DNA of 64,000 bases, taken from contig NC_077247.1 of the NCBI RefSeq assembly GCF_947179165.1, positions 46,916,935 to 46,980,934 of the forward strand. Reading direction: 5' to 3'. Within the stretch, counting starts at the first letter, position 1. Every line of letters begins with the position of its first letter. This DNA is from Solanum dulcamara. Its lineage: Eukaryota; Streptophyta; Magnoliopsida; Solanales; Solanaceae. Shown piece after piece: positions 51,358 through 61,833 of the stretch. The position numbers and the translations under genes were made by a program. The notes below the pieces were generated by a model, which worked only from the letters and a program-made list of their open reading frames with translations, had not been told where the DNA came from and made no database searches.

Positions 51358-52202
51358 GACTGAAGCAATTGAGGAAATGATTCCTGCGCACCTCCGTTGC
51401 AATTTGAATGATAAATCTAGCGTTCCAAAAGTAGGCAACATGAAGTGTTGGGTTATTCGTTTTATGGAATTTCAGCAATCTCAAAACCTGAAAGGAATCA
51501 AAAGAGGGGAAGAGAAAAACAATCTGTTATAGTTGGATTAAAGCATCATGAATATCAACTTTTAAGCTTATATTTGTCATCACTTGTTGAAATAGCTGCA
51601 AAACTACTTCGGTAGTACATTGCACTAAAATCATCGGAGAACGTCCTGCAAATTGCCTCACCGAGCACATTAACACCTCTCAGTTGTACATGACCTTCAA
51701 ATAATTCATCAGACAAATTTCATTGTTTGTTTCCATTTTCTTCTGTTCAGTGTTTTCATGACTATCATTCGACAGGATTCTAAAACATTGGAGTGACCTA
51801 TTTTGCATTGATGCATAGCTTATAGCTACGGATATTCATACATGATACACCAAGTTCCTTAGAGTTACCCTTTTTCAGTTATCCTTTAACTAAAAAGGAC
51901 AGGTCCTTCGCTATTAAAGAGTGCCTTGATCATTTCACAAGCCAGAAGGCATAAAAAATACCAATTCAAATCTATTTAGCTGTCATATAGTGCCGTTACA
52001 AAATAGAGGTGAAGTTAATTTCACCAATCACCCTAGGAGGAAGGCACAAATGTAGCTTTCTCTGAGGTTTCCTTGATCAGCATTTGACCAGTACTGGCTG
52101 TGTGGTAACATCATTTGGCCAACTTCAGGTAGGGGGCTTTGCTAATTGCGCCCATTTGACCAAATATACATTATGAACAATAAATAGTAACTGCCGCTTC
52201 TC
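51358..52202. other. Convergent 3' flanks of DTD and SNI1
   Basis: This 845-bp gap must contain both polyadenylation regions. I see no gene or transposon in it. Confidence 0.6.
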
Positions 52203-55200
52203 CTATGACTTAGTTGAGAGAATGGTTGCAGCTGTGAACACCGCTTCTTTACCAAAAAGTAGAATTTCTGTATTCCTGCATCATGATATGTCAACTTATT
52301 AACTTGTGCAGAGCTAGAAACTAGAAAAGCTTTCATGTTAAATTTACTTCAACAGTTTACCACGTAAGTATATCATCTGAGCCATCAAAAGACGTTGTGT
52401 TCTAATACCATGAATCTGTAAGGATATGAAAGCCAGGATTGCAGACAAGAGACTTTTAAACACACTTATATGCTAAAGTGTCTTTTTCAACCATTCCTCA
52501 GAAGCTGCAGAAGGAATTATTGCTGCAGATCACCACGTAACCCTCTCTAGTTGCTTCTTTAATCATTTTCTTTTCTAGATCTGAACAATTGTTAAAAATA
52601 CAAGTAATTCTAATTTCTTAGAGGACTCATGTTTCACCCAGTTGTTTCTCTAACTAGTAACTACAGTACTAATCCAAGTAAACCCTTCTAATCAAAATTT
52701 TCTCGATTAGATGTGTCCTTCTACTAGTTCTTATTTCTGAATTTGTATCTCATCGGAACTAAGGCATCATGTTTCCTAAAGAAGCTAAACTGTTAAGAAG
52801 AACATGATTCATACAAAATTCATGAAAAGGAGAGAAGTATGGTACTTCAATTGTCATGTTGCAGGTTCTAATGAACATCTTTGCCCAGAGAATCGAAAAG
52901 CCAGTAGGTGCCTAATTCATTATGTGAAGCTTGTGCAATGGGTGGTTCAAAGATGTGTAAGAAGACGACAGCATTTTCCTAGGGAAATTAAGAATATCTT
53001 CAGCAGGTGAAAGCAAGGTTAATCAACACACATCAAGCGAATCTTACTTGTCTTCTTTTCTGATAGAAGTAAAAGCAGCTATTATTTGCTTGCAGATTTC
53101 TGTGAGAGAGCTTCCTTTCACTATCTCTTCAAAATCATCATTTTCAGCAGAAGATTCCACTGATACTGACAAGTATGCCTGTAAGAGAATAAAAATACTT
53201 ATCCTAGTGAGAAAAAGATTAAAATGATTATCTATAACTGAACTTAAAGATCTTTGCGAGGCGTCTTATCGAAATTCTGCAAGTGAAAGAACTACTCAAG
53301 GAATCAAAATTGGAAATCCTAGAAGCAAACATAGGTTTGCGAGAAAGATTAATCACCAAAAAGGCATGCCCAAGAAGCAGCTGAGCAACATCCATTCCTA
53401 TTTTTTTGATGATATTTTTTGTGCTCCTGCTGCTTGAGAAGCACTTTAAAACACTTTCAAATGTGGAATCATTCACTGGACCATTCGATCTCCTAGTACG
53501 AACAGAAGACTGCAACATAAGTACATTAAAGTGGTATTAATATCTCAAAAATTTAGCTTGTAACCTCTGTATTAAACCAGGTAACCAAATAGAGCAAGCT
53601 TTTTGATAGATGACACCTCAACTAATAAACGGTACAGGAAAACAACCAACAGAACCAAACAAAACAAAATTGGGGCATAGATCTTTTAGAATTCCTAAAA
53701 AGGGAAATGCAAACTAGTAATTTGCTGAAAATGTTCAAGTTATCAAAACTAAGGACTTTTGTAGCACTCCAAGGAACTTGCTTTGGGAGGTGGACTGGTT
53801 AAAAGTAAATAGTTAACATTTATGACAAGTCTGATTAAAGCTAAATATCTTGACAAGGATTTTCCAATGCATGCATGGACGACTTTGCATTTCTGCCATC
53901 AAAAACCAAATGAAGAGATCAGCATAACATGGACTATAACAGCACAAACGGTAAGTTGTATTTAGGAAGTATATGGAATACTAGAATGAGAAAGGAGTCA
54001 TCTATAGTATGTTAATGTCTCTAATAAAAGAGTCTCATGGTCAATATCTACAGACTCCTTAAGCAAGGCTTATTTAGAATGTATACAACATTAGACAGCT
54101 TCAATGATCCAAGGAAAAAAAACAGAGATCAACAACAACAACATACCCACATACCCAGTGAAATCCCACAAGTGGGGTAAAAAAAAGCAGAGATCGAACC
54201 AAATAAAACAGAACAACAATAACAAAAGAAGCCAATAACAAAATACCAAGCTTCATAATGGATATGAATTCAATAAGCTAACAATGCCCTAATCCTCATA
54301 TCTAACCTACATTCCACTACAAAATTCCTACCAGATGAATTAAGTGGAGATACTTGTACAGTGTTAAGATCTGACATGATGACAGAAGAATGCATTTACC
54401 TTAGGAATGTACTTCTGAAAGTACTGCATGATCATTTTTAGCTTCCACCAAGGGTCATCAAAGACCTGCAGAAAATTACTTTATCATATTATGCAGCATT
54501 CTCCTTGACAAGCAAGATGCATCAGAATGACAAAGAAACACGTAGGGTAACAAAAGCTCAAAATTTGATTTAGCTTTTGTGATATAAGATTTCCAGGGAC
54601 CATGTATAGAAAATGTCAACATCTTCCCGATAAAAACATAAGTTTCATCGCATTATCCTACTTAAGAGGAAAGGACATTACCTGAAAAAAGGGGGAGAGC
54701 ATATCAGAATTGTAAGCAAGTTCGTCCAAAATGATCTCTGCAGCAGGTGTTCTGCACTATCTCTGATATCAATCATATTTCTCAATCTGACGGTTTTACT
54801 TAAAGTAAAATAATTCGTTCAACGAAATACCTCACACCATCAGCTCTGGTGGTAAGTCCTTGAACATCTGCCACATTCCGTGATGTATCCAGCTCCATCA
54901 TCTAATTGTGAAACAAGTCACAATTAGAACTGGTCAAACATATACTTTAAAGAGTAATAATAGCTCAGGAATTCACCATTCTCAGGAGCTTCTTCAGATA
55001 GATACAAGTAGATCGTTTGAGTTCAGGTAAAGCTAGTGCAAAAGCAGCAATGCATTTATATGATAGCTCGTTTGAAGGAGGTTCCACTGAATCCACATCA
55101 GAGGAGGACTCAGATTTATCAGATAAGTCAGAGAACACATCACATATAACTGATAGGCAGTCCTTGACTAAGCTTTTATAGATTATTTTTCTTGACCCCT

Positions 55201-57834
55201 GAACAATGAGTGGAAGACAAATAAGTAATGGCATCCTATGCAATCCTCAGTAAAAACTCACAATTCTAAGTAGCAATATTACAGACAAATAATAATGGTA
55301 ACATTTGAAAACAAAAACAAACCAGAAGCATGTTGAGCAACGAATCCCTCAAAAGGGCCCAACTCATCTTCTCTGCAAGACGAAACTTTTAATGATGGTT
55401 TTGAGAAGACCTCTTAAGGTGCATGACACTTAATGAAAATTAGAATCCTCTGAAAATCATTACCTTTGAATGCTCTGTTCCGAGGCACAAAGTCTCCTTC
55501 AAGCACACTGACAAGATAGTGAAGTAGTAACATCTTTCTTAATATCTGCAATAGGTCTGTGTCAGACTATTTGATGAAGATACAAAGACAAGGTAATTCT
55601 TCAATGATGACACTATGCACAAATCACAAACCAACTGACTAATAAAAGATATAAATACAAAATTGACCTGTCAGTTATCTTATTAGTCTCAAAGAATAAT
55701 TACAAAACCAATTCATAAAATTATCTGATTAGTCAAGATTGTCAGTGGCATGTTCAATTAATTTACATCTACAAAGGAATTCGATATGTCTACACATCCA
55801 GAGTCAAGGGTAAACACAAACTGCTACTCTCACAGTACTTTCTTGAAAAGTACTTCTGACAAAAAATCACTTTTCCAAATAAGTAAATGGTAGAAGCTTG
55901 GTCAAACAACTATTTAGTGTAGCTGAAATTGCCATGTCTACTGGTATCTGAGCTGATACGCTATGATGATAAAAGAGTAACATATAATATTGTGAGGCAT
56001 AGAGATTGAAAGAAAGCTTCAATATGGTGACTGACCTTTGTTTCTAATGCTTTTGACCTCTGGTTGATCATTTTCCCAAGTTCTTGTATTAGTGAAAGAA
56101 AGCCCTAAAACCACCAGAAAGATTAACACTACCGAGATACATGTGAGAGGAATAATAAAGTTCAGTAAAACAGTAAAATACACATAGGAAATTGGTGTAC
56201 ATGTGTGATGCAGCCATTACATACAGTCTGACTCACCAAGGGGTCAATTGATCCACTTGAACCTTTATTTATTTCATCATCCCTATCCAATCCAAGAGTA
56301 AATGGACACCAGGCCTGACATAGGGTATCTGATCATTATTGAAGTTAATATTGAGAAACAACTGCGTCTAAGTATGACCAGGTCTTCAGCTGTGAAAGAA
56401 TGGAGATACCTCTTCAACAGGTTCATTGAGAACGGTTGGAGGCAGACATGATGCTGCCTCCTCCATTTTGGGCAAGCACACCCTAGGAAATCGCTAGGTT
56501 CACAAGAAAATCCATCATAAGTAAGAAAGTCAAATGCAGTAGTAATAATATAAGAAGTTAAACTTAAGGAATAAGGCAAGCTCTTACCTTATCCAACTCA
56601 TTTAGAAGTTGATAACTTCCCATTATTAGCTCAAGTGAAGTCTCTTCCTTCAAAATTTGGAAAATCGCTTCGCGCATCGTGCTGTTCCAGCATATCCGTG
56701 AAATTAGATAATAGGAACCATATGTGGTAACTTTTTTTTAATCAAGCCTTATGTGATAACTTGAAAGCTAAACTGACACACATTTAAGATGGGGGAGGGG
56801 TGTGTGTGTGGAAATATCATTCATGCCAACTACAAAGCAAGTTTGCAACAAAGATTTCTTTTTTTTGATGAAGTAAGAAGTGTATTAATAAAGTTTGCAA
56901 CAAAGATTTCTTCTTTGCTTTTGCTTTTGACGAGTAAGCAAAAAGAGATATTGCCACAAAACTGAACAAAGGAGCATCTTTGGGATTAGGTATTGTTCCC
57001 CCAATGATCATAGTACCAAGTACTTGTACAAGCAACATTAAAAGGCGAAAGTATGTTTTCACAATCATTTATAAAGGGAGAAGTTCCATGCACTCCACGA
57101 GCTTACAGAAAAACAACCATTTAAGACTAGAATGTAAGATCATGCAGATTGGTAAACCATACATTTTTTTCTTATAAGTAGACTAAAAGAGATACTATAT
57201 ATCAACCAGTAGATGTAATAAGAAACTCCGCATTAAAAAGTCAATTGACTAAATTAAAGACTTGCACCATACTATAATTACAATTATCATGTATTTCTTT
57301 ATTACAAGAGAAGGAAAAATAATTAGAAAATGGAAAGGGGGAAAGGAGAAGCTGGGGTTAAAGCTTCAGTAGCCGAACAGCAGAAGTAAAGGGTATTCTC
57401 ACTGTCGGTACAATTCTCCAAAAAAGCGCGCACACACACGCATACGCAATGTGTGTATACATTTATAGAGTTCTGTTTATATATAAAGTTACTGAAAATC
57501 ATAATCATACAACATCCGTAAATACAAACAGAGAAAAAGAGTGACAAAATAGAGAAAACGGGGAAAAAGATACCTAGTAGGCGCTGTTCCATTATCTGGT
57601 AGCAACGAAGCAGAGAGAACAGCTTCCAGAAAAGCAAGACCTACGAAATTTGTTTCAACATATCAATCGAAGAAGAAAACAGATGAAAAAATGAAAGAAG
57701 AAGAAAAAAACTAAAAGCGTACTATCGTCATGGCGGTGGTGAGAGTCTCTATTGAAACCAGAAGTATCGAGAATTGCCATTGTGTTCTCTTCAATTCCTC
57801 CATTGTTCCTTCCTCCTCTCTTTCGCTTTTCCAT
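52203..57834 (-). CDS. SNI1: SNI1, negative regulator of systemic acquired resistance / SMC5-6 subunit
   Basis: Fifteen exons: 57723-57834, 57574-57640, 56588-56681, 56410-56493, 56237-56314, 56036-56104, 55464-55545, 55323-55372, 54977-55198, 54831-54901, 54682-54751, 54400-54465, 53357-53509, 53048-53178 and 52203-52275; 473 residues, phases consistent. Arabidopsis SNI1 (about 430 residues) restrains immune gene expression and is a subunit of the SMC5/6 genome-maintenance complex. Recognised by collinear segments: EAIFQILKEETSLELIMGSY, EKMSWALLRDSLLNMLL, MELDTSRNVADVQGLTTRAD, TPAAEIILDELAY, VFDDPWWKLK, KKIGMDVAQLLLGHAFL and the final ILLFGKEAVFTAATILSTKS. A leucine-rich helical-repeat protein with no catalytic motif. 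The acidic serine-rich insert in exon 9 (SDKSESSSDVDSVEPPSNE) lengthens it. The ATG at 57834 is chosen because the upstream frame begins with GTG. Confidence 0.9.
54131..54179 (-). mobile_element. RTE LINE 3' end stub in SNI1 intron 12
   Basis: Read on the minus strand: CCCCACTTGTGGGATTTCAC, TGGGTATGTGGGTATG, then TTGTTGTTG. About 49 bp, flanked by AAAAAACAGAGATC and AAAAAAGCAGAGATC, a slightly imperfect target duplication. Same family as the stubs at 9.9 and 13.9 kb. Confidence 0.72.
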
Positions 57835-58850
57835 TCTCCTTCGATTTTCTTTCGTTTTTGAAAACCCTAACCGAGTTGTCTCACTCACTATGCCTCTTTG
57901 GTTTTTTCCCGCCACTGTGATGCGGTGATTCAGATTTTATAACTAATTATAATCATTCTATTTCATTGGCCTTTCACTGGACCCCTCGAAAAAAAAAGTT
58001 TGAATTTCCGTTGCCGGGACTTGAACCCGGGTCTTTCGGGTGAGAGCCGAATATCCTAACCAACTAGACTACAACGGATTGTCGTTATGAATTGCACACA
58101 AATTTAAGTCAAAGTTGTCAGATAACGCTCCGCACTTACTTTCCTATCTCAAATTATACCGCACCAGCTTCTTTGAATGGAATAAACTTTAAATTTTAGA
58201 TTTCACTTGAAACATCATTATTACATTTATCGTGTGGTTAAAAAGTCTTTGCAGGAGGTAACTATTAACATTTGCAAAATGTATTTTGTTGTCCATCATT
58301 CCATTTTCCAAATGTAAATCATACACTTTATTGTTCATTTTCTCATACTGAAATGGATCTCAAGTTATTTAGTTGATATCTTAATGATTGAGAAAGGTGT
58401 GTTAATGTAGCTAATTAACACATAATTAATAGCTAATGTAGTACACAAAACCTTAGAGTTTGGCGTAATCAATAAAATAAGTGGAGACTTTGAGAATAAT
58501 AAAGCGTCAACTGTCAAATTCAAATTCTAGCGAGCAAAAAATTTAGGCAATTTCATATTCAAATTCTAGCTAGCAAAAAATTTAGGCAATTTTATTTTAT
58601 TGAAGTATTAATTGGTGAACAGAATTATCGAATACTAATGTTGATGGCAATATGTAACATCTCCGAGAAGCTCTCGAGTGCACCCATGCTGGCGGACAAA
58701 TGATTTCTTGCTGCCTTGAAAAATAAAAACATCCACACGTCTCTTGGAGATTCACGGAGTAGCAGCTGATATTTCATGTATGTTTGATTGGAGTAAGAAA
58801 CGTACTAACTAGGCCTAGCTGCCCCCACTCTGTTTGCCCAAAGTAATGGA
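57835..58850. other. SNI1 promoter, tRNA-Glu and spacer
   Basis: SNI1's upstream region to 58006 is followed by tRNA-Glu and about 770 bp of AT-rich spacer. A partial tandem repeat, TTCAAATTCTAGCGAGC then AAAAAATTTAGGCAATTT, occurs at 58517 and again (GAGC to TAGC) at about 58559. Confidence 0.6.
58007..58078 (-). tRNA. tRNA-Glu (CUC)
   Basis: 72 nt on the minus strand: acceptor TCCGTTG/CAACGGA, D arm TAGTCTAGTTGGTTAGGATA, anticodon loop CTCTCAC giving CUC, T arm CCGGG/CCCGG with TTCAAGT. The typical plant cytosolic tRNA-Glu fold, no intron. Nine T residues follow on the coding strand near 57990, a strong pol III terminator; this run lies between the tRNA and the divergent... SNI1 start region. 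Confidence 0.95.
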
Positions 58851-58869
58851 TGCTAAGGCCAAATTATCA

Positions 58870-61833
58870 ACTATAGAAGTTGAAACTTGAGCTTACCATA
58901 CGAGGAGGGAGGTATTGGTGTAAAAAACTTGGAAGATATATGCCTGGCAATGGGGTGATAGAAATGAGAGTGAGGAGTAGTGTGTCTATTTCAGAGAACC
59001 AGTTTGGATTTATGCCGGGGCGCTCGACTACAAAAGCCATTCATATCTTAAGGAGATTGGTAGAGCAGTATAGGGAGCGGAAAAGGAACTTACACATGAT
59101 ATTTATTGACCTAGAAAAGGCCTATGACAAAGTTCCAAGGGAGGTCCTATGGAGATGCTTGGAGGCGAAATGTTTACTTGTGGCATACATTAGAGCGATT
59201 AAAGACATGTATGATGGAGCTAAGACCAGGGTAAGGACGGTAGGGGGGGACTCGGAGCACTTTCCTGTTACGATGGGGTTGCACCAGGGATCGACTCTTA
59301 GCCCGTTTCTATTCGCCCTGGTGATGGATCATTTGACTAGACAAATACAAGGTGAGGTGCCTTGGTGTATGTTGTTCGCGGATGACATAGTCCTGATTGA
59401 CGAGACTCACAACGGAGTTAACGACAAGCTGAAGGGCTGGAGACAGACGTTGGAGTCTAAAGGATTTAAATTGAGTAGGACCAAGACAGAATACTTGGAG
59501 TGCAGTTTCAGTGGCCTGCCGCGTGAGGCTGACGGGGAAGTGAGGCTTGGTACCCAGGCCATTCAAAAGAAAAGAAGATTCAAATACCTTGGGTCTATTA
59601 TACAGGAAGATGGGGATATCGACGAAGATGTTTCACACCGCATCAGTGCAGGGTGGATGAAATGGAGGCTCGCCTCCGGAGTGCTGTGTGACAAGAAAGT
59701 GCCACCAAAACTCAAAGGCAAGTTCTACAAAGTGGTGGTTAGACCGACCCTATTGTACGGGGTGGAGTGTTGGCCAATCAAGAAACTTCATGTCCAAAAG
59801 ATGAGAGTCGCGGAAATGCGAATGCTGCGGTGGATGTGTGGGCACACTAGGATGGATAGAATTAGGAATGAAGATATCCGAGACAAGGTGGGAGTGGCAT
59901 CGGTGGAGGACAAGATGCGGGAAGCGAGACTGAGATGGTTTGGGCATGTGAAGAGGAGAGACACAGATGCTCCAGTGCGGAGGTGCGAGAGGTTGGCTAT
60001 GGACGGTTTCAGGAGGGGCAAAGGGAGGCCGAAGAAATATTGGGAAGAGGTCATTAGACATGATATGGCACAGTTGCAGCTCTCCGAGGACATGACCTTA
60101 GATAGGAGGCTATGGAGGACTCAGACTAAGATAGTGGGCTAGGTGGCCGATCGGTTCTCCATAGTAGTCGTAGTCGCGCTCATTTGTCTTAACATAGGAT
60201 TTTGCATGGGATTACTACTTATATTAGTTGGCCCAGTCTACTTTGGGTATCCTATTTTATCTATAGTAGTTAATGCCCCTTTATCCCCGATCTTTTCTAC
60301 CCTGACTTTATCGCTTTATCGCTCTCATTATTCATATCTTTATATTGTCTGTTATATGCCTGGCTTTACTGATCTATGTCTTGTTTTTCCTTGTTTCTCC
60401 TCCCTTGTTCTTCTCTCTTAAGCCGAGGGTCTTTCGGAAATAGCCGCCCTACCTTTTAAGGTGGGGGTTAGGTCTGCGTACACTCTACCCTCCCCAGACC
60501 CCACATGGTGGGATCACACTGGGTTCGTTGTTGTTGTTGTTGTTGTTGTAATGCAATATAAACATTGGTGGTTGTTCAGAACTAAGAGATCTTTATGGGG
60601 GGATTTCTTGAGAGCTAAATACTGCTAAAGAGCTCACCCTGTCACAAAAAAGTGGCACACAGGCCAATCTCTCATGTGGAAGAACATGATGAAGAACAAA
60701 GGTGACATAGAACCTCACATTAAGTGGACCTTATGTTCAGGGAACTGCAGTTTCTGGTGGGATGATTGGCTGGGTATTGGCCCTCTAGCCAATCACTATG
60801 AATATATTCCAAGATTCAACAACTCCACTGTCTCCATGTTCTTGACAAATGTAAAATGGAATGAAGAGAAAATCAGGTAACAGGCCCCTCAACACATGAT
60901 TCACACAATTCTCAATACTAAAATCATGTACCAACAAAACACATTAGATCAAGCTCAATGGAAGTTGCAATCACATGGAAATTTCACTTGTAAATCAGCT
61001 TGGGAAAATGTAAGAAAGAAAAAAAACAAGACATTGATAGATAGGATGACATGGCATACTAACATCCCTTTCAAGGCTTCATTCTTGCTTTGGAGAGCAT
61101 TGAGACACAAACTGCCAACCAATGATAAACTGGTTTCTTTTGGGAGAGAAACTGCAGAGTGCTCATGCTGCTACAGGCCTGGTTTGGACAACATAGATCA
61201 CATATTTGTCTCTGGAAGCTTTGCTAAACACATCTGGACATATTTCTCCAACTGGGGGGGAATCATGCAGGACCACAACTCCATTAGAGGTATCTTGATG
61301 AGATGGTGGACTTACAAACCAAACAATGCTGTACATAAACTCATGTTGCAAGCCCTCCCTATATTTATTTGCTGGAATGTCTGGAAGAACAGGTGTGCAA
61401 GTAAATATGGAGGAAAGAAATCTAGTACTACTAGAGTGAAGTTCAATATAATCAAAGAAATATACATGCTTATTACTACAACTTTTCCATATATCCCATG
61501 GCCACCGGCTTGGAAGGATCTAATTATTTGGATAGAAAACTGTAAGCATGACATAAAAGTAATCCAGGTTAAATGGCTCAAACCCCCCCTAACATAGTTA
61601 AACTTAACACTGATGGGAGTGCCATAGGCAACCCAGGAAAGATAGGAGCAGGAGGCATAGTAAGGGATCATAAGGGTAATCTGATATATGCTTTTGCCTC
61701 TCCTTTGGGAGTTGGAACCAATAATCAAGCGGAAGCGCAGACAACCAGTTTTGGCATTAATTGGTGCATTCAACATGGTTATAATAGAGTAATATTGGAA
61801 GTAGATTCTGAACTTGTGATCAAGTGGCTGAAT
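58870..61833 (+). mobile_element. L1-type LINE fragment, interrupted by an RTE LINE and cut by an LTR
   Basis: Two parts of one plant L1 ORF2. Left part, about 58870-58952: [22 protein letters not shown]. Right part, 60550-61833: QYKHWWLFRTKRSLWGDFLRAKYC, then HPVTKKWHTGQSLMWKNMM, a zinc-finger RT-associated domain (FKASFLLWRALRHKLPTNDK, CSCCYRPGLDNIDHIF) and an RNase H-like domain (VKLNTDGSAIGNPGKIGAGG, NQAEA, EVDSELVIKW). The frame is broken: stops near 60625 and 60880 and a frameshift in the C run at about 61581. The RNase H is cut off before its last catalytic aspartate, where LTR sequence begins. The left boundary is uncertain. Confidence 0.82.
58953..60549 (+). mobile_element. RTE-type LINE, 5'-truncated, nested in the L1 LINE
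   Basis: About 1.6 kb. An open frame to the stop at 60142 encodes about 396 residues of the RTE ORF: the reverse transcriptase from [19 protein letters not shown] and [17 protein letters not shown] through the FADD catalytic box ([13 protein letters not shown]), then [23 protein letters not shown] and the C-terminal [20 protein letters not shown]. The endonuclease and N-terminal RT are missing. The 3' UTR ends with CCCCAGACCCCACATGGTGG and a (TTG)n tail. AATG is shared at both junctions (58949-58952 and 60550-60553). Removing the insert restores the L1 frame CTG GCA ATG CAA TAT. The apparent ATG at 58880 belongs to the outer element. Confidence 0.92.

Noticed and set aside
58880..58952. Apparent N-terminus of the RTE frame (from the ATG at 58880)
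   Set aside because: These codons lie in the outer L1 element in another frame. The RTE body starts at about 58953.
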